Positions 1 through 11,242 are shown, counted from the stretch's first letter. The stretch: 64,000 nucleotides of DNA from Photobacterium indicum (GCF_003026215.1 NZ_PYOC01000002.1:558001-622000), one strand, 5' to 3'. Made by a program: numbers and translations. Notes: generated by a model not told the origin, from the letters alone.

Positions 1-739
1 TTGGATAAATCGTGCAGCGCGGTAAATCTTTTTCAAGTATAGCGCCAGTTAAAGGATCAAATACGCTGATACACTCAACTTCATCATCAAATAGCTCAAT
101 ACGAATAGCATCATGTTCTGATTCCGCAGGAAAAACGTCGATAACTTCCCCTCTTACACGAAAATGCCCACGTTCAAAAGAAACGTCATTGCGCGTATAT
201 TGCAACTCAGCGAGACGACGGAGAATATCACGTTGATTTAACATGTCTCCACGGCGTACATGCAACATCATTTTCAGGTAGGAATCAGGATCACCCAGAC
301 CATAGATGGCAGATACAGAAGCAATAATAATAACGTCACGACGTTCTAATAACGCCTTGGTAGCAGATAGTCGCATCTGTTCAATATGTGCGTTTACAGA
401 GGCATCTTTTTCAATAAAAGTATCGGTTGTCGGCACATACGCTTCAGGCTGGTAATAATCATAATAAGAAACAAAATATTCAACAGCATTATCAGGAAAG
501 AACTCTTTCATCTCGCCATAGAGTTGCGCGGCTAACGTCTTATTCGGCGCCATAATAAACGTAGGGCGATTGGCTTCTGCGATTACATTCGCAATAGTAA
601 ACGTTTTACCTGAACCTGTAACGCCCAGTAAGGTCTGATGAGCAAGCCCTGAATCAAGCCCCTCTAATAATTGATTAATCGCTGTCGGTTGATCACCTGC
701 AGGTGAGAAACTAGAAGATAGAGAAAAGACTTTACTCAT
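1..739 (-). CDS. uvrB: UvrB, excinuclease ABC subunit B (N-terminal part)
   Basis: Damage-recognition helicase subunit of UvrABC nucleotide excision repair, acting on DNA in the cytoplasm. Reading the minus strand from the ATG at 739 gives an uninterrupted frame of 246 codons that runs off the left edge, so only about the first third of the usual roughly 670 residues is present. The Walker A motif GVTGSGKT is at residues 39-46, and the tyrosine-rich beta-hairpin used for strand separation ([16 protein letters not shown]) is at 88-103. Family and frame are certain from close resemblance to the E. coli protein. No good LexA box was found in the 600 bases upstream, whereas E. coli uvrB is SOS-regulated; a pair of DnaA boxes lies there instead. 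Confidence 0.97.
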   Translation of the reverse strand, partial: MSKVFSLSSSFSPAGDQPTAINQLLEGLDSGLAHQTLLGVTGSGKTFTIANVIAEANRPTFIMAPNKTLAAQLYGEMKEFFPDNAVEYFVSYYDYYQPEAYVPTTDTFIEKDASVNAHIEQMRLSATKALLERRDVIIIASVSAIYGLGDPDSYLKMMLHVRRGDMLNQRDILRRLAELQYTRNDVSFERGHFRVRGEVIDVFPAESEHDAIRIELFDDEVECISVFDPLTGAILEKDLPRCTIYP

Positions 740-1311
740 AATAGCGCGTCCAAAACAAGACAATAAGCCTCCATTTTGCGTTGAGATATTGTAAAGTCAA
801 TGCTAATGGTGGCATTTGAATAAGAGGAAAGAAAGACCTAAATAATAATCGCAAGGGATTGACCGATATTTCTTATCGGCGTATTATCCTCACCCACAGA
901 GTTTCTCATACTCAGCTTCCTGCTGAAAATAAACATTGATATTCCCTTTTTTATTTTTTGACAAAAAAAACCATCCACAGCTTTTCCTCTTTTTGTTTTA
1001 AATCAATTCACAGTTATATTTATAATAAAAATAATGTAGACCATTTATTCTAATAATCTATTCAAACTTAATACTTATTTTTCAATCGCACTGATAACAA
1101 GTATTTATCCATCATTATTCATATTGATAAAAACTCACATTGAAAATCATTTTATACATCGATGATACTTTTCTAGTGTCCATCAACACAGTTATCCACA
1201 GTTTCCGTGGATAACCAAGGTAAAGCCTTGTGCGGATAGGGGTAAAGAAAATCAAGATTTTTTTTAAAAAAATTCAAATTAGCCAGTTGCGCTTGCTTTT
1301 CATACAGTGTG
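740..1311. other. Gap between uvrB and ruvB with paired DnaA boxes
   Basis: No open frame here looks like a gene. The stretch from about 940 to 1150 is very AT-rich. The one structured element is an inverted pair of DnaA boxes: TTATCCACA at 1192-1200 and, inverted, CGTGGATAA at 1206-1214, giving eight-base arms TTATCCAC/GTGGATAA around a seven-base centre. It lies about 460 bases upstream of the uvrB start and is also downstream of ruvB. Confidence 0.5.
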
Positions 1312-1356
1312 ATGTAAAACGAGGCTAGTCATTAACGAGTAATGCTTACTAGCCTC
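1312..1356 (-). terminator. Rho-independent terminator of ruvAB
   Basis: GAGGCTAGT at 1321-1329 pairs with ACTAGCCTC at 1348-1356, and the inner CATTA/TAATG also pairs. On the minus strand the stem is followed by GTTTTAC. It lies just past the ruvB stop. Confidence 0.7.
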
Positions 1357-1378
1357 ATTTATGTATACCCAAGATACC

Positions 1379-2392
1379 TCAACGAGCTTCTGGTATATCA
1401 AGCCCAAAATGCAAATATGCGCGGTGAGTTGCAATACGTCCACGCGGTGTTCGCTGTAAGAAGCCTTGTTGAATCAGATAGGGCTCTAATACATCTTCAA
1501 TTGTATCTTTTTCTTCACCGATCGCGGCAGCTAAGTTATCTAACCCTACTGGTCCACCCATGAATTTATCGATAATGGCTAAAAGCAGTTTTCGATCCAT
1601 ATAATCAAAACCGCTACTATCAACATCTAACATATCTAAGGCTTTTTTTGCGGTATCTGGACATATAATGCCGTTACCCACCACTTCAGCATAGTCACGT
1701 ACTCGACGTAATAAGCGGTTAGCAATACGTGGTGTACCACGAGCACGTTGCGCCATTTCTAACGCGCCCTCTTCTTCCATTGAAAGACCAAGGCAATTAG
1801 CACTGCGTTGTACGATATCTTTCAGATCACCTACTTTGTAATACTCTAGTCGCTGGGTAATACCAAATCGATCACGCAGCGGCGAGGTCAAGGAACCCGC
1901 GCGGGTTGTCGCACCTATTAGCGTAAAAGGCGGTAAATCAATTTTAATAGAGCGTGCGGCAGGTCCTTCACCAATCATGATATCTAACTGATAATCTTCC
2001 ATTGCAGGATAAAGTACTTCTTCTACATGTGGGCTTAGTCGATGGATTTCATCAATAAAAAGTACATCGTTAGGCTCAAGATTGGTCAGTAGCGCAGCTA
2101 AATCACCCGCTTTTTCTAATACCGGGCCAGAAGTCGTGCGAATATTTACCCCCATCTCGTTGGCAACAATATTCGCTAACGTCGTTTTACCTAACCCAGG
2201 AGGACCAAAAATCAATAAATGATCGAGGGCTTCTTCACGAAGCTGAGCCGCTTTAATGAAAATCTCCATCTGGCCTCGAACATGATCTTGCCCTTGATAG
2301 TCATTTAATAACTTAGGACGAATTGCTCGATCAATGACTTCGTCATCGCGGCTTTCAAAACTATTTGATATTAATCGATCAGCTTCAATCAT
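1379..2392 (-). CDS. ruvB: RuvB, Holliday junction branch-migration ATPase
   Basis: Hexameric AAA+ motor that drives branch migration of Holliday junctions with RuvA. It has 337 residues, the normal family length. Walker A GPPGLGKT is at residues 63-70, Walker B ends in DE at 114-115 (IDEIH), the sensor-like GATTRAG follows, and a winged-helix DNA-binding domain ends the protein. It lies 21 bases downstream of ruvA and is surely co-transcribed with it from the LexA-controlled promoter upstream of ruvA. A hairpin terminator follows. Confidence 0.98.
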   Translation of the reverse strand: MIEADRLISNSFESRDDEVIDRAIRPKLLNDYQGQDHVRGQMEIFIKAAQLREEALDHLLIFGPPGLGKTTLANIVANEMGVNIRTTSGPVLEKAGDLAALLTNLEPNDVLFIDEIHRLSPHVEEVLYPAMEDYQLDIMIGEGPAARSIKIDLPPFTLIGATTRAGSLTSPLRDRFGITQRLEYYKVGDLKDIVQRSANCLGLSMEEEGALEMAQRARGTPRIANRLLRRVRDYAEVVGNGIICPDTAKKALDMLDVDSSGFDYMDRKLLLAIIDKFMGGPVGLDNLAAAIGEEKDTIEDVLEPYLIQQGFLQRTPRGRIATHRAYLHFGLDIPEAR

Positions 2393-2413
2393 AATATGTT
2401 TGCCTGTTTAGCC

Positions 2414-3037
2414 TTATACCATCGAACGCAATGCTTCACGGATGATGTTTTCACTGCTCATCTCAGGCTTCACCACTTGGGATACCACTTTTGCAGCCTG
2501 TGGCGCTTTATAACCTAAAGCAATAAGCGCACTTACCGCTTCATCTTCAGCACGTGCACTTGAGTAATTTTGTACTTCTGCATTAGATGCCGCAGCATCT
2601 GAAGCAGGTGTGAATAGATCGCCTTCACCCCACCCCTTCAAGCGATCTCTCATTTCGATCACTAAACGCTCTGCTGTTTTCTTGCCAACACCGGGAATTT
2701 TCACCAATGTCGTAATATCTTCATTTTCAACACTCAAAACAAACTGGCTTGCTGTCATCGCAGAAAGAATGGCTAAACCAAGCTTCGGGCCAACCCCATT
2801 GGCTTTTATAACTTCACGAAAAAGCTCTCGCTCACTTTTTTTATTAAAGCCATACAGTAATTGCGCATCTTCACGGACAATAAAATGCGTACAAATAATC
2901 GCAGCCTGACCTACCTCAGGTAGCTCATAGAAACAACTCATTGGCATTTGAACTTCATAACCGATACCACCAACATCTATTAATACTTCTGGTGGCTGTT
3001 TCTCTAAAATTGTTCCACTAAGTCGGCCAATCACTGC
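2414..3037 (-). CDS. ruvA: RuvA, Holliday junction-binding subunit (GTG start)
   Basis: Tetrameric junction-binding protein that loads RuvB. I place the start at the GTG at 3037, giving 207 residues beginning [19 protein letters not shown], which aligns with the known N-terminus (E. coli RuvA is 203). An in-frame ATG further upstream would add 21 residues that do not belong to the family and would read through the LexA box. The helix-hairpin-helix segments ([13 protein letters not shown]) and the C-terminal RuvB-contact domain ([14 protein letters not shown]) are present. Only a weak Shine-Dalgarno (AGAGA) precedes the GTG. In E. coli ruvC is separate from ruvAB but nearby; here a receptor gene lies between them. 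Confidence 0.95.
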   Translation of the reverse strand, partial: AVIGRLSGTILEKQPPEVLIDVGGIGYEVQMPMSCFYELPEVGQAAIICTHFIVREDAQLLYGFNKKSERELFREVIKANGVGPKLGLAILSAMTASQFVLSVENEDITTLVKIPGVGKKTAERLVIEMRDRLKGWGEGDLFTPASDAAASNAEVQNYSSARAEDEAVSALIALGYKAPQAAKVVSQVVKPEMSSENIIREALRSMV

Positions 3038-3081
3038 ACTATCTCTGTATGAGTTTAAATTGGCTCTAGGATAGTAAAGTG

Positions 3082-3097
3082 CTGGATGGATATCCAG
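3082..3097 (-). promoter_or_regulatory. LexA (SOS) box of ruvAB
   Basis: On the minus strand the site reads CTGGATATCCATCCAG, nearly identical to the E. coli ruvA SOS box as I recall it and of the CTG-N10-CAG form. It sits 45 bases upstream of the ruvA GTG and is embedded in a perfect 13-base inverted repeat (3075-3087 and 3092-3104). Confidence 0.85.
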
Positions 3098-3162
3098 CAC
3101 TTTATGTCTTTAGGTGAGTAGAAAATCGGAGATGATATTCATTCTATTTACGTATTAAAAAA

Positions 3163-4623
3163 TCAACTCACTTTTGGAGGGGATACGACTGCGTTTAAGC
3201 TGTCGGCTAAACCTTTTAATGCTTCAACACGTTGTGCTAACTGCGTCCCTTGTATCGCCACGGAATCTGATACTTTATTTGTTTCAACAACCCCCGTTGC
3301 TACTTCATGGCTTGCCGTATTTAACTCTTTTAATGCATGAACTTGATGGCTCATAATATCTGCTAGCTGATTTACATCACCAGAAATACTGCTTACCTGC
3401 TCTATAATAGCCGTCAACTCTTGGGCTGTTGCTTTAATTACCGTTTGACCGTGATGCACTTCTTTACGGCTTTTATCTAATAATGTACGAATTTCGAGTG
3501 CCGATTCATTACTTTTAGCCGACAACTCTCGCACTTGTGAAGCCACGACAGCAAAACCTCGTCCATGCTCTCCTGCTCGCGCTGCTTCAATCGCAGCATT
3601 CAATGCTAGCAAGTTAGTTTGATCGGCAACCGTTGTGATCAAATCAGCGACAGAGACAACTTCTGCATTGCTACTTAAAATACGGTCGATTGCATTAGTT
3701 GATGCTTCAAGTGATTCGGCGCTTTTTTGCGCTTGCTCGCCAACCAATTGACTGCGTTGTTTTAGCTCAGTAACAAATCGGTCTGATTCATCAATACCTG
3801 ATGTCATATGAATCAATTGCTGACTCATTTCTTCAGCTGAACTGGCCTGCGATTCGCAATTAATATTTAAATGATTAACTTGCTGATAAAGCTCACCTGA
3901 TTGCTGTTCCAATTGATTGGCAACATCTGATAACTGGCTAGCATTTGCATTTGCTTGTTGCAATACAATAGATAGTTTTTGCTCGCCTTGTTGAGCATTA
4001 TCAGCAATTTTTTGACTGGTTTGTTGAGCTTGTTCAGACGCAGAAAGCGCAGTTTGTCGTTGCTTCACCGTGTAGGCTTGCGCTATACCGATAACCACCA
4101 GCGGTAATATAATACCTGACCACGTTTCAACAATGTGCGCACTATCAGTCAGTATTAACTCTGGAAATACATAACCACTTAAGGTGACGTTAACCATCCA
4201 TGCTGAACTCGCAATAACGAACACACTCCACAATGTCGCCATCAAAGGTCTGGCAGTAAGAAAAAAAGCGATCAGCAATAATGGCATCCAAAAGGATTGA
4301 GTGGAGTTGACGATACCACCACTTTGATAAACGATATTGAATGCATGCACTACCATGCCAACAAAACCAATATTGAGAGCTAATTCAGGCGCTTTGAATA
4401 CTCTTAACATCAAACCAGCAAACACTTCGCAAGCAATTAATAACAGTGATGTTATGATCAACAATGAATGGTCATGTTTATACCATTTGATCAAGCTATA
4501 CATACCCACAAAAAAGGAAAGCAGTGTAAAGAATACGAGCGTATCAACATAACGGGTTTGTTCAGAATTCCACTGATAAGAAGGCGGTAAAAATAAATGT
4601 CGCCATATTGAGATGGGGGTCAT
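3163..4623 (-). CDS. Methyl-accepting chemotaxis protein with multi-span membrane sensor
   Basis: Chemoreceptor of 486 residues. The first about 185 residues contain roughly six hydrophobic segments (for example around 28-46, 52-74, 83-98, 112-124, 128-148 and 169-184) with no large periplasmic domain and no recognisable HAMP. A long alpha-helical coiled coil follows, with the signalling tip at about residues 334-370 (DQTNLLALNAAIEAARAGEH...). It should therefore sense through or within the membrane and control CheA/CheW. The ligand is unknown. It stands alone between ruvC and ruvA, with its own upstream spacer; its downstream neighbour ruvA has a separate LexA promoter. Confidence 0.93.
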   Translation of the reverse strand: MTPISIWRHLFLPPSYQWNSEQTRYVDTLVFFTLLSFFVGMYSLIKWYKHDHSLLIITSLLLIACEVFAGLMLRVFKAPELALNIGFVGMVVHAFNIVYQSGGIVNSTQSFWMPLLLIAFFLTARPLMATLWSVFVIASSAWMVNVTLSGYVFPELILTDSAHIVETWSGIILPLVVIGIAQAYTVKQRQTALSASEQAQQTSQKIADNAQQGEQKLSIVLQQANANASQLSDVANQLEQQSGELYQQVNHLNINCESQASSAEEMSQQLIHMTSGIDESDRFVTELKQRSQLVGEQAQKSAESLEASTNAIDRILSSNAEVVSVADLITTVADQTNLLALNAAIEAARAGEHGRGFAVVASQVRELSAKSNESALEIRTLLDKSRKEVHHGQTVIKATAQELTAIIEQVSSISGDVNQLADIMSHQVHALKELNTASHEVATGVVETNKVSDSVAIQGTQLAQRVEALKGLADSLNAVVSPPKVS

Positions 4624-4742
4624 AAAACCTTTCCTTTCGATAATTCGATTTGTTAAACCATTGCGGATGAGAGAACCGGTACAGTATGAAACAGATCACT
4701 TATATGACCTCTGACCAATATATGCTAATTAACAATACACTC

Positions 4743-4773
4743 AAAAAATAAAAAGCAGCCAATGGCTGCTTTT
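4743..4773 (-). terminator. Terminator downstream of ruvC
   Basis: AAAAGCAGCC at 4751-4760 and GGCTGCTTTT at 4764-4773 form a ten-base stem with a three-base loop. T-runs on both sides make it usable in both directions; the minus-strand order fits ruvC. Confidence 0.85.
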
Positions 4774-4828
4774 TTGATCTGGCTAACACTACATAAGCAA
4801 ATACTTATTATCGCTTGTTATTAATCAC

Positions 4829-5350
4829 TTAACGATAACGACCACGGCGGGCACTACTTGCTTTACCAGACATAGCAATTAATGTTTTATGTGTATGGGC
4901 ATGACAAATGGCAACCGCTAATGCATCGGCCGCATCAGCTTGTGGTTTACCTGGCAACTTAAGAACCGAACATACCATATGTTGAACTTGAGCTTTATCT
5001 GCAGCCCCGGTACCAACTACAGCTTGCTTTATTAGACGAGCAGCATATTCACTTACAGGTAAGTCAGCATTAACCGCTGCGACAATCGCACTGCCTCGTG
5101 CTTGCCCCAGTTTCAGCGCAGAACTGGCATTCTTCCCCATGAAGACTTCTTCAATCGCAAACGTATCGGGTTGGAATTGGGTGATCACTTCAGACACACC
5201 CGCATAGATTTGCTTTAATCGGCCAGGAATATCTTCAGAAGACGTTCGAATACAGCCACTACCAAGGTATTCAAGATTTCGACCAACCTGACGAATAACA
5301 CCATAACCTGTAATTCTAGAACCTGGATCTATACCTAAAATAATCGTCAT
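4829..5350 (-). CDS. ruvC: RuvC, Holliday junction resolvase
   Basis: Dimeric metal-dependent endonuclease that resolves Holliday junctions moved by RuvAB. It has 173 residues, as in E. coli. The RNase H-fold acidic residues are all visible: D8 in ILGIDPGS, E67 in FAIEEVF, and D139 and D142 in QADAADAL. It follows yebC with a 37-base gap, the order seen in E. coli (aspS-nudB-yebC-ruvC). The ruvC and ruvAB units are separated by a chemoreceptor gene, so expression is likely uncoupled. Confidence 0.98.
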   Translation of the reverse strand: MTIILGIDPGSRITGYGVIRQVGRNLEYLGSGCIRTSSEDIPGRLKQIYAGVSEVITQFQPDTFAIEEVFMGKNASSALKLGQARGSAIVAAVNADLPVSEYAARLIKQAVVGTGAADKAQVQHMVCSVLKLPGKPQADAADALAVAICHAHTHKTLIAMSGKASSARRGRYR

Positions 5351-5387
5351 TGGTTTGTCACTGCGTTAGCGATAAATACATCAACCA

Positions 5388-6131
5388 TTATAGTTGTTCA
5401 GCAATTTCATCGGTAATTTCACCATTATGGTAAACTTCCTGCACATCATCTAAATCTTCTAACGCATCAATTAGACGCAACAATTTAGGTGCGGTTTCTA
5501 GGTCTAAATCAGCTTTTGTAGAAGGTACAAGTGTGACTTCTGCATTCGCAGCTTCAAAACCTGCAGCATCTAATGCATCTTTTACCGATCCAAAATCAGA
5601 TGGGGTTGTGTATACATCAATAGAGCCATCATCATTAGTTTCAATGTCTTCTGCACCGCTTTCTAACGCTGCTTCCATCATTACATCTTCATCAAGACCC
5701 GCAGCATAAGAAATAACGCCTTTCTTATCAAACAGGTAATTAACACTGCCATCAGTGCCTAAGTTACCGCCAGACTTACTGAAAGCATTACGCACACCTG
5801 AAACAGTACGATTACGATTATCTGTCATGCATTCAACCATAACAGCGGTACCAGCAGGGCCATAACCTTCATAGATAACCGTTTCTAAATCTGCTTCTCC
5901 GTCACCACCAGCGCCACGTTTAACGGCACGGTTAATCGTATCGCGGGTCATATTGTTGGATAAGGCTTTATCCACTGCCGCACGCAAACGGGGATTATTT
6001 TCTGCTTCTGGGCCACCGTCTTTGGTCGCAACAACAATCTCACGAATTAATTTAGTAAAAATTTTTCCACGTTTAGAATCTTGCGCAGCTTTACGGTGTT
6101 TGATGTTGGCAAATTTACTATGACCAGCCAT
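5388..6131 (-). CDS. yebC: YebC/TACO1-family protein
   Basis: Cytoplasmic YebC-family protein of 247 residues with the classic N-terminus [18 protein letters not shown]. Members have been described both as transcriptional regulators and as ribosome-associated factors easing translation of difficult motifs; which role applies here cannot be read from sequence. The acidic central and C-terminal domains are intact. A GGAG Shine-Dalgarno precedes the ATG. It sits between aspS and ruvC; the nudB gene found between yebC and aspS in E. coli is absent. Confidence 0.96.
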   Translation of the reverse strand: MAGHSKFANIKHRKAAQDSKRGKIFTKLIREIVVATKDGGPEAENNPRLRAAVDKALSNNMTRDTINRAVKRGAGGDGEADLETVIYEGYGPAGTAVMVECMTDNRNRTVSGVRNAFSKSGGNLGTDGSVNYLFDKKGVISYAAGLDEDVMMEAALESGAEDIETNDDGSIDVYTTPSDFGSVKDALDAAGFEAANAEVTLVPSTKADLDLETAPKLLRLIDALEDLDDVQEVYHNGEITDEIAEQL

Positions 6132-6244
6132 GAATACTCCGAATTTTTAGTCAGCCTGTTGGCTTGAGGTTTCACGAGGATGAAGATTGGCCAGTGGAAT
6201 CACTGGCCAAATAGATTACGGTGATAAATTAAAGCACAGAGTCT

Positions 6245-8038
6245 TTATTCAGCACTTTCTTCTTTAGCTGTTTCTTTTTTTGCAATCGCAACGGCAATAG
6301 AAAGCTCTTTTAGCGACTCAGGGTTCGCTAGGCTTGGTGCATTGGTTAGCAAACAAGATGCAGCTGTTGTTTTAGGGAATGCGATAACATCACGAATGTT
6401 ATCTGTACCGCATAACAACATAACCAAACGATCAAGACCGAACGCAAGACCTGCGTGTGGTGGTGTACCGTACTTCAATGCTTCAAGTAGGAAACCAAAC
6501 TTAGACTGCTGCTCACCTTCTTCAATACCTAGAATGCTGAATACTGCTGATTGCATCTCTGCGTTGTGAATACGCACAGAACCGCCGCCCACTTCATAAC
6601 CATTAATTACCATATCGTATGCGTTTGAATTCGCAGCCGCAGGGTTAACAGCCAATTCTTCAGCCGTAATACCTAATGGTGATGTGAATGGGTGGTGCAT
6701 TGCATGTAGGTTACCTTCATCGTCTTCTTCAAACATCGGGAAGTCGATAACCCATAGCGGTTTCCATGCTGACTTGTCAGTCAATTCAAGATCTTCACCC
6801 AGCTTAAGACGTAGTGCACCCATCGCTTCAGTAACAACACGCTTGCTGTCAGCACCGAATAGGATGATGTCGCCCGTTTGTGCTTGGGTACGATCTAATA
6901 GGGTTGCAACCACTTCTTCGTTCAAGAATTTAGCGACTGGAGATTGAACACCTGCAAAGCCAGCTTCACGGTCGTTCACTTTCATCCATGCAAGACCTTT
7001 CGCGCCGTAGATGCCCACGAACTTAGTGTATTCATCAATTTGCTTACGCGACAATGATGCGCCACCAGGAACACGGATAACCGCAACGCGGCCTTTTTCG
7101 TCGTTAGCAGGGCCAGAGAATACTTTGAAGTCTACATCTTTTAGGATGTCAGCAACGTCTACCAATTCAAGCGGGTTACGTAGATCTGGCTTATCAGAAC
7201 CAAAACGGCGCATCGCTTCTTCGAATGACATGATAGGGAATGTGCCCAGATCTACATTAAGTAGCTCTTTCCACATTTCAGTGATCATCTGCTCTGTCAC
7301 CCCACGCACTTGCTCGGCGCTCATGAAAGAGGTTTCGATATCGATCTGTGTGAATTCAGGCTGACGGTCAGCACGTAAATCTTCATCACGGAAACATTTA
7401 ACGATTTGGTAGTAACGATCGAAACCAGACATCATCAACAACTGCTTAAATAGCTGTGGTGATTGCGGCAACGCGTAGAAGCTACCTTTGTGTACACGAC
7501 TTGGTACTAAGTAATCACGTGCACCTTCTGGTGTCGCTTTAGTCAATACTGGTGTTTCAATATCTAGGAATGCATTCTCATCTAGGAAACGACGAACAAA
7601 GCTAGATGCTTTAGCGCGTAGTTTAATGCGATCGCTCATTTCAGGACGACGTAAGTCTAGGTAACGAAACTTAAGGCGTTGTTCTTCAGAGTTATTCTGA
7701 TTGAAATCTAGTGGTAACACGTCAGAGCGGTTGATAATTTCAAGGCCTGTAGCCAAGACTTCAACTTCACCTGTTGCCATTTTTTTATTTACTTGGCTTT
7801 CTGGACGAACGCGTACTTCACCGATAAGACGGATACAGAATTCGTTGCGCAGTTGGTTAGCCAGTTCGAATACATCTTTCATATCCGGGTCGACAACTAC
7901 CTGAACAATACCTTCACGATCTCGCATGTCGATGAAGATTAGACCGCCTAAATCACGGCGACGGTTAACCCAGCCACATAATTCTACTGTTTGTCCTTCA
8001 AGGGACTTGTTCAGGTGACCACAATATTGGGTGCGCAT
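6245..8038 (-). CDS. aspS: Aspartyl-tRNA synthetase
   Basis: Class II synthetase charging tRNA-Asp. It has 597 residues (E. coli 590). The N-terminal OB-fold anticodon-binding domain ([25 protein letters not shown]) is followed by motif 2 ([16 protein letters not shown]), the bacterial GAD insertion in the middle, and motif 3 ([13 protein letters not shown]) near the C-terminus. AGGAA precedes the ATG. The C-terminal tail is lysine- and glutamate-rich ([11 protein letters not shown]). It heads the aspS-yebC-ruvC group. Confidence 0.98.
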   Translation of the reverse strand: MRTQYCGHLNKSLEGQTVELCGWVNRRRDLGGLIFIDMRDREGIVQVVVDPDMKDVFELANQLRNEFCIRLIGEVRVRPESQVNKKMATGEVEVLATGLEIINRSDVLPLDFNQNNSEEQRLKFRYLDLRRPEMSDRIKLRAKASSFVRRFLDENAFLDIETPVLTKATPEGARDYLVPSRVHKGSFYALPQSPQLFKQLLMMSGFDRYYQIVKCFRDEDLRADRQPEFTQIDIETSFMSAEQVRGVTEQMITEMWKELLNVDLGTFPIMSFEEAMRRFGSDKPDLRNPLELVDVADILKDVDFKVFSGPANDEKGRVAVIRVPGGASLSRKQIDEYTKFVGIYGAKGLAWMKVNDREAGFAGVQSPVAKFLNEEVVATLLDRTQAQTGDIILFGADSKRVVTEAMGALRLKLGEDLELTDKSAWKPLWVIDFPMFEEDDEGNLHAMHHPFTSPLGITAEELAVNPAAANSNAYDMVINGYEVGGGSVRIHNAEMQSAVFSILGIEEGEQQSKFGFLLEALKYGTPPHAGLAFGLDRLVMLLCGTDNIRDVIAFPKTTAASCLLTNAPSLANPESLKELSIAVAIAKKETAKEESAE

Positions 8039-8367
8039 AAGAAATTCCTGATCTGTTTACTAATATCCTGTGAGCGATTTCAGCAAGCTAATCACTTACC
8101 TTGCACAGGCTGATTCATTCCTGACCACTAACCGCTCAATCTTTATCCAATTTAGGATGTTAAGTGTGGCCAAGATGCAAAAATGACGAAACATTATAAA
8201 GCAAAAAAACCAATGTAGGAAAAATCCGCCCCCTAAATCAAGGAAAAATACTCACTTCTTTGCAGATAACGTTGACCAAACGCAAATTCTGTACTCACAA
8301 TAAAGACTTACAGCACTAATACGTAATGTATCAACGTTCAAAAATCATTCAATGAGAGAGGATTGTT
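8039..8367. other. Divergent promoter region aspS / yecE
   Basis: No gene is visible. It separates the minus-strand aspS group from the plus-strand yecE-cmoAB group and must hold both promoters. The plus-strand side ends with AGAGAGGA, a good ribosome-binding site for yecE. Confidence 0.4.
8193..8198 (-). promoter_or_regulatory. Candidate -10 box for aspS
   Basis: A perfect TATAAT on the minus strand about 155 bases upstream of the aspS ATG. The -35 region at the expected spacing is poor, so the call is tentative. Confidence 0.35.
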
Positions 8368-9258
8368 ATGACAATTCCAACTAATAGGCCTCTTTTTCTC
8401 GGCCTAGCTATGTGGTCTCATAACCAATGGCTGAAAAGTTTATATGGCTCTGGATGTAAAAATAGTGACCGTTTAGCGCGCTATGCAGAGGTCTTTAATA
8501 CTGTAGAAGGCAACACCACTTTTTATGCAACGCCTGCAATTACCACGGTAAAAAAATGGCATGATGCAACCCCGAGTGATTTTCGATTTACCTTCAAACT
8601 GCCCAGCACCATTACTCATCAAAGTCAGTTAATGCATTGTGATCAACTGTTAGCGGATTTTTTCAACGTAATGGTGCCACTTGAAAGTAAAGTTGGGCTA
8701 TGGAAAATTCAATTACCCGCCAACTTTGGACCTGATGCATTACCCGCACTCAAAAAGTTTCTACAAAAGATCCCTAAGCACCTTACTTATGGTGTTGAAG
8801 TGAGGCATTACGCCTTTTTCAATAAAGGTGAAGCTGAAAAAGCCTTAAATGGATTGCTAATCGAGCACCAAGCCAACCGTATTATTATGGATAGCCGCCC
8901 AGTGTTTGCCGCCCCACCGACCTCTGAAGCGGTAATTGACGCCCACCAAAAGAAACCGCATGTGCCTGTTCATGCCATCGCAACGGCTATGCAGCCAATG
9001 ATTCGCTTTATTGGCCATCCTGAAGATTTAAGTAACGACCCTTTCTTTGATAACTGACTAACCCGGTTACCCAAGTGGATGGCCGATGGGAAACAACCGT
9101 ACTTGTTCATCCACACTCCTGACAATGTTTTAGCCCCTGAATTAGCCATTCGTCTGTATCAAAAATTACAGCAACGCATTGCGAACAGCGCATTATCGTT
9201 GCCTGATATTGCGCTTCCTCCGGAACCAGAAGCAAGCCCTCAAATTACATTACTCTAG
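8368..9258 (+). pseudogene. yecE: YecE-like DUF72 protein interrupted by an in-frame TGA
   Basis: DUF72 family, a TIM-barrel-like protein of unknown biochemical role. The frame opens at 8368 with a strong AGAGAGGA site and runs 229 codons to a TGA at 9055-9057. The same frame then continues without a shift for 66 more codons to TAG at 9256-9258. The downstream part (LTRLPKWMADGKQPYLFIHT, APELAIRLYQKL) matches the conserved C-terminus of YecE (E. coli: WLDKLAHWH...PYLFLHTPD). The TGA stands where family members have Trp (FFxxWL), so a single TGG-to-TGA change explains it. This is either a fresh pseudogene, a sequencing error, or a gene tolerating readthrough. The synteny yecE-cmoA-cmoB matches E. 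coli. Confidence 0.85.
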
Positions 9259-9370
9259 CAGCGACAGTTTCTTCTGTTTAATTACGTAATGAACCAGGGC
9301 TGTTTATTATTAATTCACTAAAGACAAATGACATCATTTTCTCTACAATACGCGACCTTTCAGAGGGTGA

Positions 9371-10162
<792 letters not shown>

Positions 10163-10178
10163 GGTATTTTGTTTTACT

Positions 10179-11153
10179 ATGTTTAGTTTTTCTGAGTTTT
10201 ATAAGCTAATCGCCCAGCACGAAACACTTCGCCCTTGGCTAAATACCTTACCAAAGCAATTAAGTGACTGGGAAGAAGCAGAGCACGGCGACATGGGTCG
10301 CTGGATGCGTGCATTGAAAAAATTCCCGACAGATAAGCCTGATATCATCGATATCAAAAACGAAGTAAGTGTTCGTTATGAAGATGGTGTTGCTATCGGC
10401 GAACAAAAACGCTTAGAAAGCCTGTTACGTTTATTGCACCCATGGCGTAAAGGCCCGTACAACATGCACGGTATCCACATTGATACTGAATGGCGTTCAG
10501 ATTGGAAATGGGATCGCGTATTACCGCATATCTCACCGCTGAAAGGTCGTTCAGTGTTAGATGTTGGCTGTGGCAACGGCTACCACATGTGGCGTATGTT
10601 GGGTGAAGGTGCAGAGTTAACCGTGGGCATCGACCCTTCTAACCTCTTCTTAATCCAGTTTGAAGCGATTCGTCGCCTAATGGGCAATGATAACCGTGCG
10701 TTTTTATTACCTTTAGGTATTGAACAGCTACCAGAATTAAAAGCATTCGATACTGTTTTCAGTATGGGTGTACTTTATCACCGTCGTTCGCCATTAGATC
10801 ACATCATTCAGCTAAAGAACCAACTTCGTAAAGATGGTGAAGTGATTCTTGAAACCTTGGTGATTGAAGGTGACGAAAACTCAGTACTCGTGCCGACTGG
10901 TCGTTACGCGCAAATGCACAACGTGTACTTTTTCCCATCAGCAAAAGCGTTAAAAGTCTGGATGGAAAAATGTGGTTTTGTTGATGTCCGTATTGTTGAT
11001 GAAAGTGTAACAACCACCGATGAGCAACGATCGACAGATTGGATGACCAATAATTCCTTACCGGAGTATTTAAGCCCAGATGATCCAACAAAAACCATTG
11101 AGGGTTACCCTGCACCTAAGCGCGCTATTTTAGTTGCTCGGAATCCTGACTAA
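10179..11153 (+). CDS. cmoB: CmoB, tRNA U34 carboxymethyltransferase
   Basis: Transfers the carboxymethyl group from carboxy-SAM to 5-hydroxyuridine at the wobble position of tRNA. With the ATG at 10179 the protein has 324 residues (E. coli 323), starting [17 protein letters not shown]. The SAM-binding motif [15 protein letters not shown] and the sequence [11 protein letters not shown] are family hallmarks. Upstream in-frame codons belong to an overlap with cmoA and are not part of the family. AAGG lies 14 bases before the ATG, rather far. A terminator follows directly. Confidence 0.97.
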   Translation: MFSFSEFYKLIAQHETLRPWLNTLPKQLSDWEEAEHGDMGRWMRALKKFPTDKPDIIDIKNEVSVRYEDGVAIGEQKRLESLLRLLHPWRKGPYNMHGIHIDTEWRSDWKWDRVLPHISPLKGRSVLDVGCGNGYHMWRMLGEGAELTVGIDPSNLFLIQFEAIRRLMGNDNRAFLLPLGIEQLPELKAFDTVFSMGVLYHRRSPLDHIIQLKNQLRKDGEVILETLVIEGDENSVLVPTGRYAQMHNVYFFPSAKALKVWMEKCGFVDVRIVDESVTTTDEQRSTDWMTNNSLPEYLSPDDPTKTIEGYPAPKRAILVARNPD

Positions 11154-11161
11154 CCACTGAC

Positions 11162-11190
11162 AAAGGGGTGCTTTTCGCATCCCTTTTTTT
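11162..11190 (+). terminator. Terminator of cmoAB
   Basis: AAAGGGGTGC pairs with GCATCCCTTT around a short TTTTC loop, followed by a run of T. It lies ten bases past the cmoB stop. Confidence 0.8.
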
Positions 11191-11242
11191 ACGCTAAACT
11201 ATCGCCGCTTATAGAAAAATAGAAGTTCTTCTGGGAGAGACC

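Noticed and set aside
740..1311. DnaA boxes and AT-rich DNA as a replication origin
   Set aside because: Only two boxes, no array, and none of the usual origin neighbours (dnaA, dnaN, mnmG, parAB) are nearby.
8193..8221. Complete sigma-70 promoter for aspS
   Set aside because: Only the -10 hexamer is good; the -35 at 17-base spacing (TTCCTA) is poor, so only the -10 is listed, at low confidence.
9055..9057. TGA in yecE as a selenocysteine codon
   Set aside because: Family members have Trp here, there is no selenoprotein family match, and I see no SECIS-type hairpin directly after the codon.
10804..11115. Open minus-strand frame of about 100 codons inside cmoB
   Set aside because: Lies fully antisense to a well-conserved gene, with no ribosome site or family resemblance.
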